DNA of 64,000 nt from Candidatus Sericytochromatia bacterium (GCA_026004035.1 BPII01000004.1:62001-126000), one strand, 5' to 3'; counted from the first letter of the stretch, positions 37,640 through 47,589 are shown. The notes: generated from the letters alone by a model not told the origin. Program-made: numbers and translations.

Positions 37640-38288
37640 TTTATTAATAATATTTTTTTTATTTTATATAGAAAAAGCAAAAGCTATTATCATAGATTTT
37701 AATAATACTTTAAGGAATTCAAAAGATTTTTATTCGAAAAATGATTATAAGACTTCATTTGAACACTTTTCAAAATTAGAAAAAAAATATCCAAATAATT
37801 TACTAATAAAATATAATTTAGCTCATTTACATTATAAAAACGGCGAATATGACTTATCAGAAAAAAAATTCAAAGAATTAGCTGAAAATATTAATATTGA
37901 TAATATTTTAAGAGCAAACTCTTTTTATAATTTAGGAAATTCTTTTTATAAACAAGCAAAATTAGAAGAAGCTGAGAAAGCATATTTATCAGCCTTACAA
38001 ATAAACCCTAATGATATACAAGCTAAAAAAAATTTGGAAAAAGTAAGACAAGAATTAAAAAATAAAAATAATGAAAATAATGATTTAAGAAAACAAAAAG
38101 ATAAAAAACAAAAAAAAGATAAAGATAATAAAAATAAGAATTCACAAAGAAATAATAATAATAATAGTAATATAGATAAGAATATAAGAAAACAGCTCAA
38201 TAATTTAGAAGAAAGTAATAAAGATTTTATAAAAAATCAAATATTGAAAAATATAACAGGAAATTATGGTATAGAAAAAGATTGGTAA
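37605..38288 (+). CDS. Secreted or anchored TPR protein (BatC/BatE-like)
   Basis: Up to 227 aa. A hydrophobic N terminus ([15 protein letters not shown]) looks like a signal peptide or anchor. Two or three TPR units follow ([61 protein letters not shown]), then a Lys/Asn-rich low-complexity tail (about 150-190) and a short helical end. This order resembles the TPR proteins of Bat aerotolerance operons, but the VWA-domain partners are absent. The start is uncertain: ATG at 37605 or 37608 overlaps the ferredoxin gene, and alternative starts lie inside the signal region. Confidence 0.7.
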   Translation: MMVIHLRKLQFSLLIIFFLFYIEKAKAIIIDFNNTLRNSKDFYSKNDYKTSFEHFSKLEKKYPNNLLIKYNLAHLHYKNGEYDLSEKKFKELAENINIDNILRANSFYNLGNSFYKQAKLEEAEKAYLSALQINPNDIQAKKNLEKVRQELKNKNNENNDLRKQKDKKQKKDKDNKNKNSQRNNNNNSNIDKNIRKQLNNLEESNKDFIKNQILKNITGNYGIEKDW

Positions 38289-38291
38289 ATA

Positions 38292-38957
38292 TTACTCTAT
38301 TGCTCTAGCTATAACTATAACAAATATTTTATTTACACAATTGTTTTTCAATAATTTACAAGCTTCTTTGATAGTTGTTCCTGTTGTGTATATATCATCA
38401 ACAATAACAATATTCTTATTTTTAAGATTTATTTTACTATTGATAATAAAGGCATTTTTTAAATTTTCTTTTCTTTCATCAAGATTTAATGAAAATTGGG
38501 CTTTAGTATTTTTTATTCTATCAAGTATATTTAAATATTTCCACCTTTTTTTATAAGCAATTTCTTTTGCTAATAACTCTGACTGATTAAAACCTCTTGA
38601 TTTCATTTTTTCTTTATGAATTGGAATAGAAGTAATAATATCTACTTTATCTTTTATATTTATATTTTTTTCTATTAAATTAGAAAATATTATTGATAAA
38701 TCTTTGTTTTTATTATATTTATATTCATAAATCAATGTTTTTAGTAATCCAGAATAAACACCTATACAAAACAATTTTTCAAAATATATTTCATTGTTAT
38801 TACAATGATTGCAAACATTACTATTTAGAATGAATTGACATTTAGAACATTTATATTCTAAAGTTTGTATAAGACTTTCACAAGGTTTACATAATAAATT
38901 ATTTTGTATTCTATTACAAGATATACATTTTTTCTTATATAAAAAATCTAAAAACAA
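38292..38957 (-). CDS. comF: ComF-family phosphoribosyltransferase-like protein
   Basis: 221 aa. An N-terminal double zinc-finger-like region (CISCNRIQNNLLCKPC and CSKCQFILNSNVCNHC) is followed by a PRTase fold. Family blocks are IPIHKEKMKSRGFNQSELLA and the PRPP loop IVIVDDIYTTGTTI. ComF proteins act in natural DNA uptake, probably with the ComFA translocase. It follows the FecR gene with only one base between stop and start, so it is the last gene of a three-gene operon. It converges on the TPR gene. Confidence 0.93.
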   Translation of the reverse strand: MFLDFLYKKKCISCNRIQNNLLCKPCESLIQTLEYKCSKCQFILNSNVCNHCNNNEIYFEKLFCIGVYSGLLKTLIYEYKYNKNKDLSIIFSNLIEKNINIKDKVDIITSIPIHKEKMKSRGFNQSELLAKEIAYKKRWKYLNILDRIKNTKAQFSLNLDERKENLKNAFIINSKINLKNKNIVIVDDIYTTGTTIKEACKLLKNNCVNKIFVIVIARAIE

Positions 38958-38958
38958 T

Positions 38959-39939
38959 TTATTTTATTATTATTTGCAAATCACCTGTTGTTGGTGAAGT
39001 ATTTAAGTTTTGATTTTGCTGAACATTTGGCATACTTGGTATTTGTTGTGTATTGACATTTGAAGGACTAAGATTTTCTTGATTTGGAGAAGTATTTGAA
39101 AAATTGTTACTATTATTATTATTATTATAATTTTGAAAATTACTATTATTATCATTATTATTAACATTAGCTACATTATTATTGGTATTGTTATTATTAC
39201 TATTGTTATCTGAATTATTGTTGTTAAAATTATTATTCTGATTATTATTTGCATTAAAATCAGGTGTTGCTATATCTCTATTTTGATTTAAAATTGATTC
39301 TATACCAACATTATTTATTGAAAAGACGCCATTAGAAAATGTTATTATATCACCTGGTCTTACTTGTAGTGCTTCTCCAGTAGGGTTACCATTAATGTCT
39401 AATTTAAATAAGTTAGCTGTACCTTCTACCAAACCAAAAGCAAATGAACCAGAAATACCTTGAGCAATCTTATTAATATTATTACTAGCAATCATATTAT
39501 TAATATTACTTCCTTCTTTATCATTATCTTCAAATTTTGCAAATCCTTCTGTTCCTGTTATAGCTGCAACAGCTGAAGGTGTTTTTATATTTAAACCTAC
39601 AGATTTTTTAACTACTTTAAACCACATTTTACCAGAATTTAGTTCAACTGATCTTGCTTCCATATCTAAAACTGTAAAACTTGATCTACTACCTATTCTA
39701 GCTAATGAACCATCACCATACATTATTTCTACTTTTGACATTGCACCTGTTCTTATATTTGTGCCTGGTCTAAGTAATTGATTAATTCTAGCTTCTCTCC
39801 ATTCACTTACTCCATATTTAAGTTCAACTTTATTTTCTAAAGATTTTATAATTGCTTTTTTAGGATCAGTGTTTTCAGCATAAACTAATGTAGAACAAAC
39901 TAAAATTGTCAAAAAACTTACAAAAGCTTTTTTTATCAT
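38959..39939 (-). CDS. FecR-domain periplasmic protein with Asn-rich tail
   Basis: 326 aa. Signal peptide MIKKAFVSFLTILVCSTLVYA. The FecR domain (about 40-150) contains LRPGTNIRTGAMSKVEIMYGDGSLARIG and KTPSAVAAITGTEGFA, the typical VRTPTAVAAVRGT-like motif. Residues about 215-285 are almost purely Asn/Ser, probably disordered. FecR proteins with this layout sit in the periplasm and often accompany outer-membrane barrels, here the upstream gene. There is no sigma factor partner nearby, so ECF-type signalling is not implied. Confidence 0.88.
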   Translation of the reverse strand: MIKKAFVSFLTILVCSTLVYAENTDPKKAIIKSLENKVELKYGVSEWREARINQLLRPGTNIRTGAMSKVEIMYGDGSLARIGSRSSFTVLDMEARSVELNSGKMWFKVVKKSVGLNIKTPSAVAAITGTEGFAKFEDNDKEGSNINNMIASNNINKIAQGISGSFAFGLVEGTANLFKLDINGNPTGEALQVRPGDIITFSNGVFSINNVGIESILNQNRDIATPDFNANNNQNNNFNNNNSDNNSNNNNTNNNVANVNNNDNNSNFQNYNNNNNSNNFSNTSPNQENLSPSNVNTQQIPSMPNVQQNQNLNTSPTTGDLQIIIK

Positions 39940-39950
39940 AAAATATCCTC

Positions 39951-40733
39951 CTAAAAATTAATCACATTATTATATCCAGCAATTATATTTAACCCTGTAT
40001 TAAAAATTCCTAAATTTCTATCGACTGATTTAGATGTTATTTGAGTATATTCTCCAAACCACTGCAAAGTAAGCCAGGGACTAAAATAATATTGAAAATT
40101 AAGATTTCCAGAATATCTATTTTCATCTTCTATATTATCCAAATCTCTTACTCTAAATCTTGCATTAAAGTTACCAACAAAATTATTGTTAAATACATGT
40201 CTTAAGCCAATTAAAAATGTGTGATTTGTTGCCCTAAAATCCTTGAGCTCTGTATTTATTCTATCTAATTGATAACCAGCAAACAACAATTCATTATTTA
40301 TAGGATAATAATAAGTTATACCACCTAAATATAGCATATCAAAAGGTCTTCTATTATTAACAGTTGAAACTAATTGTATTGGCTGTAAGCCTGTATATAT
40401 ATTTAATGAGTTGAAAAGCCATTGAGACAAATTTAAAGAACCAGTAAATAATAATGAGTTAAAATCTTTTAGATTTAAAAAGTTATTAAATTGAGTTTGT
40501 AACCTAAACAAAACTTGAGTTTGAGATGATGCTAAATATCTAGCAGTTCCTGTTAAAGAATAAGAGTTTATAAAATCACCAGGAAAATTACTTATCTGTG
40601 CTAAATTAGAGTTAAATTGTCCTCCAATATCACCTTCTATTCTAAAATCTATTTTATTATCAGTTTGTGCTATTGCTATTTTATTATTGCAAGATAAAAA
40701 TAGTATTAATAAATATAGTGTTTTTTTTTTCAT
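39951..40733 (-). CDS. Putative outer-membrane beta-barrel protein
   Basis: 260 aa. Signal peptide MKKKTLYLLILFLSCNNKIAIA. The mature part is a run of alternating strands (TGTARYLASSQTQVLFRLQTQFN, FLIGLRHVFNNNFVGNFNARFRV, NLNFQYYFSPWLTLQWFGEYTQI), with the final residues VINF ending in Phe, typical of outer-membrane barrels. The family is not recognised by name. First gene of the operon with the FecR protein and comF. Confidence 0.75.
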   Translation of the reverse strand: MKKKTLYLLILFLSCNNKIAIAQTDNKIDFRIEGDIGGQFNSNLAQISNFPGDFINSYSLTGTARYLASSQTQVLFRLQTQFNNFLNLKDFNSLLFTGSLNLSQWLFNSLNIYTGLQPIQLVSTVNNRRPFDMLYLGGITYYYPINNELLFAGYQLDRINTELKDFRATNHTFLIGLRHVFNNNFVGNFNARFRVRDLDNIEDENRYSGNLNFQYYFSPWLTLQWFGEYTQITSKSVDRNLGIFNTGLNIIAGYNNVINF

Positions 40734-40895
40734 TATCTTACCTGTTTATATTCCATAAATACAAATTAATTATATCATTATAAAATAATTTTATAACTTT
40801 ATTTTTCTTTTTACAGTGAGATTTTTAACAGTAAAGATATTTCTTAACTAATATTTAAAAATTTATGAGTTTGTATGCTTAATCTCCATTCAGGA

Positions 40896-41414
40896 TTATT
40901 TTTTTACTAAATCTATGCAATAATTAATATTTTCAAAATTTGGAGAATCATAATTCATTTGTGGTGATATTAAATATTGTTTAAAATTTCCAAATTTTTT
41001 AGGAATTTTATCACCTTTTTTTATAACAAATTTTAGTTCATCACCAAAATCTTGAGAAATATTTTTTGATTTTGGAGATACGCAAATAAAATCTATTAAT
41101 TTTGGAGTTTTTAATATCCCATTAGTTTCTATTGCTAAATAATAATTCTTTTCTTTTAAAGTTTCTAATAAATCATCATCTAATTGCAATGTTGGTTCTC
41201 CACCAGTAAATATAATGTTTTTACAATTAAATTTTTGAATATATTTAATTATTTCATCTTTATTAAGACTTAAATTTATATTATTATAAGGTGTATCACA
41301 GAAACTACAAGATAAATTACAATTAGAAAAACGAATAAATATATTTGCTGTTCCTGTTCTTATTCCTTCTCCTTGCAAAGAATAAAAAATTTCTACTAAA
41401 TTATACTTTTTCAT
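40896..41414 (-). CDS. queE: 7-carboxy-7-deazaguanine synthase
   Basis: Radical-SAM enzyme making 7-carboxy-7-deazaguanine from carboxytetrahydropterin in queuosine biosynthesis. The short (172 aa) form is within the family range. It starts with FYSLQGEGIRTGTANIFIRF. The cluster motif is CNLSCSFCDT (CxxxCxxC, the usual QueE or radical-SAM pattern), followed by FTGGEPTLQ. The product could feed tRNA queuosine, and the GTC (Asp) anticodon at 35.8 kb is a queuosine-modified type. No other que gene is in the window. Confidence 0.93.
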   Translation of the reverse strand: MKKYNLVEIFYSLQGEGIRTGTANIFIRFSNCNLSCSFCDTPYNNINLSLNKDEIIKYIQKFNCKNIIFTGGEPTLQLDDDLLETLKEKNYYLAIETNGILKTPKLIDFICVSPKSKNISQDFGDELKFVIKKGDKIPKKFGNFKQYLISPQMNYDSPNFENINYCIDLVKK

Positions 41415-41489
41415 ATTTGAATATTTTTATACTCAAATTCTGTAGTTTGCATTAAAAAAAAAAACTTAAATGTTGAATAATAGACTCGT

Positions 41490-41800
41490 TTTAACCTTAA
41501 AATAAATGGTTTTATAAAAACAGAAAATTGCTGTAATATAGTATTTAGAGTGATTTTGTAATGTAAAATTTCTCTAATAGCAATTTTTATAATAAATGAT
41601 GCATAATTAATAGTTAAAATAAAGTATAGAGAATAAAAACAGAAAATACTATTTGTCAAGTAAAAAAATATAAAATAATTCTTTAAAGATTAAAAATAAC
41701 CGATATTAATCTATATAACAAGATTATAGATGTATGTTGTGGATTATTTAATTTTTATATAATGAAAATAATTATAAGCATACAATAACTCTAATATAAA
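41490..41800 (+). mobile_element. Internally deleted IS-end pair
   Basis: The left end (TAGACTCGTTTTAACCTTAAAATAAA..., 41482-41535) is a variant of the IS end at 52986 and of the fragment at 35752. The right part (41665-41800) matches 53525-53650 over about 120 bp, including TATGTTGTGGATTATTTAATTTTTATA and ACTCTAATATA. Nothing of a transposase remains, so this is a solo IS shell. The minus-strand open frame 41411-41659 across it is not a credible gene. Confidence 0.6.
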
Positions 41801-41863
41801 TCTTTAAAACGCTTACTATTGAAGGATTTTAAGCTTATTAAAAAAACATTAGCCCAGTGCCTT
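41795..41863 (+). mobile_element. MITE-like element, truncated copy
   Basis: Carries the right half of the element seen at 58563-58696: ATAAATCTTTAAAACGCTTACTA, then GGATTTTAAGCTT and the terminal TTAGCCCAGTGCC. The left terminal repeat is missing, probably removed where it abuts the IS shell. Confidence 0.65.
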
Positions 41864-41948
41864 CTTTTTTTTAGAATTACAATAAATTTACTAAATTTTG
41901 ATAGCTAAAATTTAGTAAAGATAATAATTGTAACTTTTTACTTACTAC

Positions 41949-42809
41949 TTACCAAAAAAAGAATATCAAAGGTAAATGTAATCTTTCAGCCCAAGCTCTT
42001 TCATTATGTTCAGCTTCTTCATGCTCAAAATATGCTAAATTTTCACCTTCTACAAAACCTATATCTAGAAGAATATTTCTTAATTTTCTAGTACTCTGTA
42101 TGCCTTCATTTTCTTCTTCATCACCTTCATATTCTTTTGTTCCCATGTCAAGCCATATTTTTAAATTAGGAACTAGGTTTCTTGCATGCTTATAAACTAT
42201 TCCATTACCCCACCATAAAGAAGGAGACATAATACCTATTTTTGAAAAAACATGGGGATAGTAAAGTCCTAGATAAAAAGAAATAATACCACCTAAAGAA
42301 GATCCCATTACAGCTGTAGTATCTCTATAAGGTAAAGTTCTATATTTTCTATCAATAAAAGGTTTCAACTCACTGACTAAAAATCTTGAATATTTTCTAC
42401 CACCTCCACCTTGTTTTATATCATCATAGTCTAAATACATAGATGTCCAAGTATATTCATATTCTCTTTCATAAGAATTACTTATACCTACAACAATTAT
42501 TTCTTCAATTAAATGATTTTCCGTTAAATATTCTACTGTCAAATCAACATCCCAACTTACACCACCAAAAGATATTCTCGGATCAAATAAGTTATTTCCA
42601 TCATGCATGTAAAGAACAGGATAAGATTTATATAATTTTTCATAATAACCTGGTGGTAAATAAATATCTATATATCTTTTATTACCTAGAGTGTTAGAAT
42701 AGAACTTATGTCTTTTTATTATACCTTTTATATTTTTTGAATGTTTATAAACATTTAAATTTTTCTCTCTATCTATTTCCGAATGAAATTTTCTTAAAAA
42801 ATCATTCAT
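41949..42809 (-). CDS. Putative alpha/beta-hydrolase esterase
   Basis: 286 aa of the Esterase (PF00756, enterochelin-esterase/esterase-D) type. RYIDIYLPPGYYEKLYKSYPVLYMHDGNNLFDP is the N-terminal family block (about 45-80). The nucleophile elbow is GSSLGG (about 168). The catalytic acid is probably in WLDMGTKEYEGDEEE and the His in HNERAWAERL. No signal peptide, so cytoplasmic. Its start codon overlaps the DUF433 stop; with the DUF4388 gene this is a three-gene operon. The substrate cannot be predicted. Confidence 0.88.
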   Translation of the reverse strand: MNDFLRKFHSEIDREKNLNVYKHSKNIKGIIKRHKFYSNTLGNKRYIDIYLPPGYYEKLYKSYPVLYMHDGNNLFDPRISFGGVSWDVDLTVEYLTENHLIEEIIVVGISNSYEREYEYTWTSMYLDYDDIKQGGGGRKYSRFLVSELKPFIDRKYRTLPYRDTTAVMGSSLGGIISFYLGLYYPHVFSKIGIMSPSLWWGNGIVYKHARNLVPNLKIWLDMGTKEYEGDEEENEGIQSTRKLRNILLDIGFVEGENLAYFEHEEAEHNERAWAERLHLPLIFFFW

Positions 42810-43024
42810 TATAAATTCTCCAATATTGGTCTTGAAAAAACTTCTTCAGCATATTTTATAGCAGAAATAATATCTTCTTCACTTAATTGAGGATAAATTC
42901 TAGCTATTTCTTTTATTGATTTTCCACTAGCTAGTTTATTTAATATAGTTGCTACTGTTATAGTTGTTCCTACAAAATGAGCCTTACCATTCAATATCTC
43001 TGAATTATGAACAATTTTTCTCAT
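42809..43024 (-). CDS. DUF433-family small protein
   Basis: 71 aa. It shows the family's beta-helix start (NGKAHFVGTTITVATILNKLASGKS) and helix-turn-helix-like end (IKEIARIYPQLSEEDIISAIKYA). DUF433 proteins are often antitoxin-like and paired with PIN/DUF5615 toxins. No such toxin gene follows here; instead the ORF overlaps the esterase start and lies 2 bases after the DUF4388 stop. It may act as a small DNA-binding regulator of the operon. Confidence 0.85.
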   Translation of the reverse strand: MRKIVHNSEILNGKAHFVGTTITVATILNKLASGKSIKEIARIYPQLSEEDIISAIKYAEEVFSRPILENL

Positions 43025-43026
43025 TT

Positions 43027-43890
43027 TTAAACCTCTATTTTATTTATATATTCATTCATAGAATTATACATTTCTTTCCATCTATTTTCTAGCTGTGGTA
43101 AAAGATTAGTAAATTCATTCTTTTGCTAAAATTGAGATTTTTTTTAGCTTTCTTATAGTTATTTTTCTCGTTTGGAGCAAGTCCAACCTCATTTCTTTTT
43201 TCAGCTAAAAATTTTATAGCAACATTTTGATCAGTATATTTTGATATTATATTAACAAGTTCTAATAAATGTTTTTGTTCTATTTCCTTATCCCAATTTT
43301 CAGCATTTACAATTATAGAAGAAGATAATAATTCATGAAAAACTTTACAAGACTGAATTTCTTCACTAAAAACATTTGTAAGTAATTCTGATAAAGTAAC
43401 TCTGTCTTTTGATCTTATATAGTCTATAACTTTTTTCTTTAATGTGTCTGACAAATCACTTTCTAAAAGATTATCTTCATTTAAAGCTACTACATCAGTT
43501 ATTTTATTAAATTTCTCTTGAATATCTTTTTTATAAGGGCATTCATCATTTCTCTGCATAACTCTCATTAAAATTTGCTGAGGAACTAATTTACCAAGAG
43601 ATTTGTATAAAATTTTTTCTCCTGTATAGTTACTATTAAATTTAAATTTCCCATGACCATAACCCCAACAAAACATATGAGATATTACGTCTATACCACC
43701 TAATTTATTAAGTTCTGTATGTGTTAAATTACCTTCATACATATACATAGAAGCATTAGCTTCTTTTGATAAATAAAAAATCTAATTTTCCAGATTTATT
43801 TAATAAAGATAAAAATTGTATAATACTAGGTATTACAAAGTTATCTCCTGATTCTCCTTCAAAAACTAAAAAATCTGATGATTCAGCCAT
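43027..43890 (-). pseudogene. DUF4388 (PATAN-like) protein, two frameshifts
   Basis: The N terminus (MAESSDFLVFEGESGDNFVIPSIIQFLSLLNKSGKLDF) starts at 43890. An extra base at about 43767-43775 separates it from SKEANASMYMYEGNLTHTEL..., the open frame 43089-43748. That fused text, with a 'store size/short repeat, strand, lipid-like' pattern ending HMFCWGYGHGKFKF, is a DUF4388 domain, found in gliding/chemotaxis-type regulators. A second shift near 43119-43124 cuts off LLPQLENRWKEMYNSMNEY and the true stop at 43027. It probably has a signalling role, and leads the DUF433-esterase operon. Confidence 0.7.
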
Positions 43891-44040
43891 AATAATAAAT
43901 TAACATACAATAATTTTAAATGTAAAAAGTTTAAAATATATTATTTAATAAATTTATAATACATAAGTCTATAAGTTTTTTTTATGCCAAATTTATAGTT
44001 TTATTGTTAAAGTAAAGTGATATAATTATTTTATAGATAT

Positions 44041-44510
44041 GAATAAAAAAAATATTGACATTAACAAGAAAACATCATCATTAATGATTAATACATCTAA
44101 TAATAATGATGATAAAGATAGTAATCAAAATGAAAATAAGAACATTATAAAAAAAATCTAGAACAAAAAAAACTCTCTACTGATGAACTTGATACTAAAG
44201 TATTAGAGGAAGAAAGTAAATTAGAATTTGAAGAACAATTAAATGCTATAAAGAATATAAAGAAATTTCTAAATATGGAAGTTTCTACATTTTTAAAAAA
44301 ATGTATAAGTATTGTAGAGAAAATAAATAAAAAACTTTTTGGTTCTTTAAGAAAGAAAAAAGATACCGAAGTTATAGAATCAGAAAAATACAGAAGAAAA
44401 TAAAGAACAAGTAAAAGAAGAAGTTTTTTTCTTTTAAATCATTTATTGAAATGAATATAATATTTACAGATAATAAAAGAAAACCTTTATATTCTCCACC
44501 AAAAACATAA
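44041..44510 (+). pseudogene. Unrecognised charged protein, several frameshifts
   Basis: The start MNKKNIDINKKTSSLMIN is followed by an Asn/Asp-rich stretch. After removal of an extra A near 44156 it continues NLEQKKLSTDELDTKVLEEE..., then KNIKKFLNMEVSTFLKKCISIVEKI. Further shifts lie near 44390 and 44430. Mostly helical and charged, with no recognised domain. It belongs to the indel-dense zone, so the original protein cannot be reconstructed exactly. Confidence 0.4.
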
Positions 44511-44517
44511 AAATAGT

Positions 44518-44781
44518 ATGTATGAATATAATGAGGAAGTTTTAAATACTTCTACAATCGAAAAAATAAAAGAAGTTTTTTTTGGATACTGCTGATAAAT
44601 TAAAAAAAATACCAGTTCCTGATAAAGGAAAATATAAAGATATTCCACTTGATGTAATAATGAGAAATATAAAAGATGATGAAATTTATGAATTTTTATT
44701 TTTATGTTAAAAAAATTTCCATCTAAATATATAGGAAAAAATTATAGAATATCAGAATCATTCGCTGCATGGGTTTATTGA
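44518..44781 (+). pseudogene. Unrecognised small protein, frameshifted
   Basis: With two single-base removals (T run near 44575-44582 and near 44700) it reads MYEYNEEVLNTSTIEKIKEVF, LDTADKLKKIPVPDKGKYKDI, PLDVIMRNIKDDEIYEFLFM and LKKFPSKYIGKNYRISESFA, ending AWVY. It may be the C-terminal part of the preceding gene. No family recognised. Confidence 0.4.
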
Positions 44782-44900
44782 GTGGAACTCCAGATAATTA
44801 ACCTTAAACAAAAATTTTATTTAACTTAACCTAAATTAAAGAAAGTAAATATTTTTAAATTCTATAATAAATTTGTAAAAAGCTAGAGAGGATTTTAAAA

Positions 44901-45560
44901 ATGAGTATTAATTCCATTAACAATATATTTAACAATATAAATAATGGTATTTAACAGTGCAGTTAATACAATTGGTGATTTTACTCAAGGTGCTGTTCAA
45001 TTAGGAACAAGCTCTTAATGGTTTAAATAATGCTCTTAATGGTATGCCAACAGACCAATATGTACCTGGTTCAACTGTTGCAAATCCAAGTGGTAAAGTT
45101 GAGTTAAAAAAACTATTTGCTGAAAATGGTCAATATTGGCCCAAATCCTTTAGAAAGTAGATTTGCTGATAGATTAGCTTGGTTTGGTATTAATGATTCT
45201 CAAGAATTCTTGAAAGCAGCTAGTAGTCCTTTTTAAAAGATCATTAATGTCATTTTTTAGTTGGTTTTGGAAATGATAGAAAGTATATAAGGCAAAAAAA
45301 TAGATCAATGGGTAGGTCAAGCTGATTTAATAAGAACAGGTGTAAGTGTTAATGATGCAAAAACTAATGCAAATAAGCGGAGGTAAAGGATGCTATACAC
45401 TTATCAATGTATGCTAATCCAATAGATAAAGGAGCTTTATATGCAGCAATGGGTGCTAATGCTATGCAATATGGTTTTTATATGCCAAACTTTGGTGCTT
45501 TATCATCTGCAATAGATAAAGCAAAAAACTTTACCACCTATAATAAGATGGAATTAAAAA
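44901..45560 (+). pseudogene. Unrecognised Asn/Gly-rich-start protein, many frameshifts
   Basis: After correcting single-base shifts at about 44949, 45010, 45139, 45233, 45256, 45297 and 45372, the text runs MSINSINNIFNNINNG, FNSAVNTIGDFTQGAVQLG, PTDQYVPGSTVANPSGKVEL, ESRFADRLAWFGINDSQEFL, RKYIRQKIDQWVGQADLI and YGFYMPNFGALSSAIDKA. It is consistent protein sequence, so the gene was recently functional or is functional and misread. No family recognised. One shift per 20-130 bp is far above the rest of the window. Confidence 0.5.
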
Positions 45561-46405
45561 TTCCTCTTTATAAAAAAATATATTTTTTATTTAATCTTGA
45601 AGATACTTTTTCTTATAATTTCATTTCTTATTTTCTCTATAAATGCTTTTTGCATTGGAAAAAGATTTTACATCTAAAGATGATATAAAGTTTGGACCTA
45701 TAATTAAAATTTCATATCCTCACTTTAATAATGAAAATATAAAATTTGTAATTTCCACCTTTTAAGCTTAAATATATATGGTGAAAGTTTTTTTTAATGG
45801 AACAACAGGATTAATTATAGAATGGTTTAACTATGATAAAGTTTTTAAAAAAATTTAGAAGTAGGTAAAAACTTATTTTTTATGAAATAAAAACCTAATA
45901 ATTCTAGTAAATTAAAATAAAAATTTATTACTTATATCACTTAAATCACCTATATCATTTAAATCAGAAAACAATATTGAATTTGGTTGGTTTTGGTGGA
46001 ATTATTGCTCAATTTATCAACCTTAGAACAAAAATTTTCTGGAGATACTAGTCCAAACATAGGAATTAATTTTGGATCATATTTTAGAATATATAATTTT
46101 TATCCATTTGTTCCAAACATTGATTTAAGATTATTATTAGGTAATTTTTATGATAATGGAAGAACTTTTCAAGAAAAAAAAACTTTCTACAAGTATTAAA
46201 TTAGGAATATATTGCAAACATTGGATTTGATTATTTTATAAATAGAAGAATTTATACTAGTTTTTCTTATTCTATCTTAAATCCTGAATTTATATACTTA
46301 TCACCGACAAAATCAAATAATAATAATGAACCATTAAGTGATCCTAGTTTTAACAATTTTGAGTTTTTTTAATATGGTTAATGCTTCAATAGGTTTTTTA
46401 TTTTT
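45560..46405 (+). pseudogene. Putative outer-membrane protein, many frameshifts
   Basis: The reconstructed N terminus KKIYFLFNLKILFLIISFLI, then FSINAFA, looks like a signal peptide. The mature part gives DDIKFGPIIKISYPHFNNEN, GTTGLIIEWFNYDKVFKNLE, a stretch LVGFGGIIAQFINLEQKFSG, FGSYFRIYNFYPFVPNIDLR and a likely end NASIGFYF, where a C-terminal Phe is typical of barrels. It converges on menI. The frame changes every 40-100 bp, so boundaries are approximate. Confidence 0.45.
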
Positions 46406-46411
46406 AAAAAA

Positions 46412-46837
46412 CTACTTTTTATCAATAATAGCTAATGTTAGCCTACTTATACAAACTAAATCATTTTCATTATCATATATATGTATTTCCCAAACATGAA
46501 TTTTTTTTCCTAATCTTAAAGGTCTAGCAATACCTCTAACAAAACCTTCTTTAACACTTTTTAAGTGATTTGCATTTACTTCTATACCAACACTATATTG
46601 TTTATTATAATCTAAACATATATTAGATGCCATACTACCTAAAGTTTCGGCTAAAACCAACAGAAGCACCACCATGCAATTATACCATGTAATTGTTTAG
46701 TTTTATTATTAACAGGCATTATACCTTCTAAAAAGTCTTTTCCTATATTTGTTACTTTTATATCTAAATGAGAAACTATTGTGTTCTCATTCATTTGATT
46801 AAGTTTTTTCTATTGTAAAAATTTCCGTATTAATCAT
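46412..46837 (-). pseudogene. menI: Hotdog thioesterase, likely DHNA-CoA thioesterase MenI, frameshifted
   Basis: Two extra bases 30-40 bp apart near 46650-46675 break it; without them the text is KQLHGILHGGASVGLAETLG, the active-site helix of the MenI/YdiI/PaaI-type hotdog fold. The intact downstream part (46412-46675) continues SVGIEVNANHLKSVKEGFVR, RGIARPLRLGKKIHVWEIHI and ISRLTLAII, which is closest to 1,4-dihydroxy-2-naphthoyl-CoA thioesterases. Its ATG overlaps the ubiE/menG stop (ATGA), so the two are coupled. This supports a menaquinone pathway. Confidence 0.7.
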
Positions 46838-47589
46838 TTTATACCTATATGTAAAGCTGATGCACCACCAGCAAATTCATAACATTTAACATCATTCAAA
46901 CCTAAATCTTTCATTATTTTTATTAATCCTTCTTGTGCTGGGAATTCTTCCAAGGAATTAGGTAAATATGTATATGCTGATTTATCACCTTGAAATATAC
47001 TTGTAATAAAAGGCATTATTTTATAAAAGTAAAAGTAATAAAATATTTTTATATACAGGAATTCTAGGTTTTCCTAAATCTAGAGATATTATTCTAGCAC
47101 CTTTTTTAGCAACTCTTATCATTTCAGAAAATTGCTTTTGGTATATCAGGTATATTTCTAAGACCATAGCTAACAGTAACAGCATCAAAAGTATTATTTT
47201 TCAAAAGGTAAATTCATAGCATCACCTTGTATAAAATTAATATTAGTGCTATTTAATTTTTTTTGCTTTTTTCATTAGCTATATTTAACACTGTCTTGAA
47301 CAAAATCTAAGCCGATAACTTTTCCATTTTTTTCCTACTTTTTTTAAAAGTTTTAAAAGCTATATCACCAGTTCCAGTGCATATATCTAAAGCAATATCA
47401 CCATCTTTTAAATTAGCTTTTTCAACAAGATAATTTTTTCCAATATCTATGCATTCCAAAACTTATAACATCATTAAAAAAAATCATATTTTTGATGCTA
47501 TACTTGAAAAACATTTCATATACATATTCTTTTTTGTCTTTTTTAGTATTATTAACTTCTACAAAATCTTTTTTTACTTTTATACCCAT
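46834..47589 (-). pseudogene. ubiE: Demethylmenaquinone/ubiquinone methyltransferase, many frameshifts
   Basis: The final quinone-ring C-methylation step. Segments recognisable in shifting frames: start MGIKVKKDFVEVNNTKKDK, FFNDVISFGMHRYW, SAM motif ALDICTGTGDIAFK, GKVIGLDF, AVTVSYGLRNIPDI and the intact end MPFITSIFQGDKSAYTYLPN, PAQEGLIKIM, CYEFAGGASALHIGIK (46834-47016). About ten single-base insertions, some in T or A runs, separate them. Coupled to menI and a few hundred bases downstream of rpmG. With the polyprenyl synthase it points to menaquinone. Confidence 0.8.

Noticed and set aside
41415-41490. preQ1 riboswitch upstream of queE
   Set aside because: No aptamer hairpin or A-rich pseudoknot tail could be found; the leader is too short and AT-rich.
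41411-41659. 82-aa minus-strand ORF after queE
   Set aside because: It lies over an IS-end shell, has no recognisable domain, and reads as translated terminal repeat.
42809-43024. DUF433 with a toxin partner
   Set aside because: The neighbour is an esterase, not a PIN or DUF5615 toxin, so a toxin-antitoxin pair is not supported.
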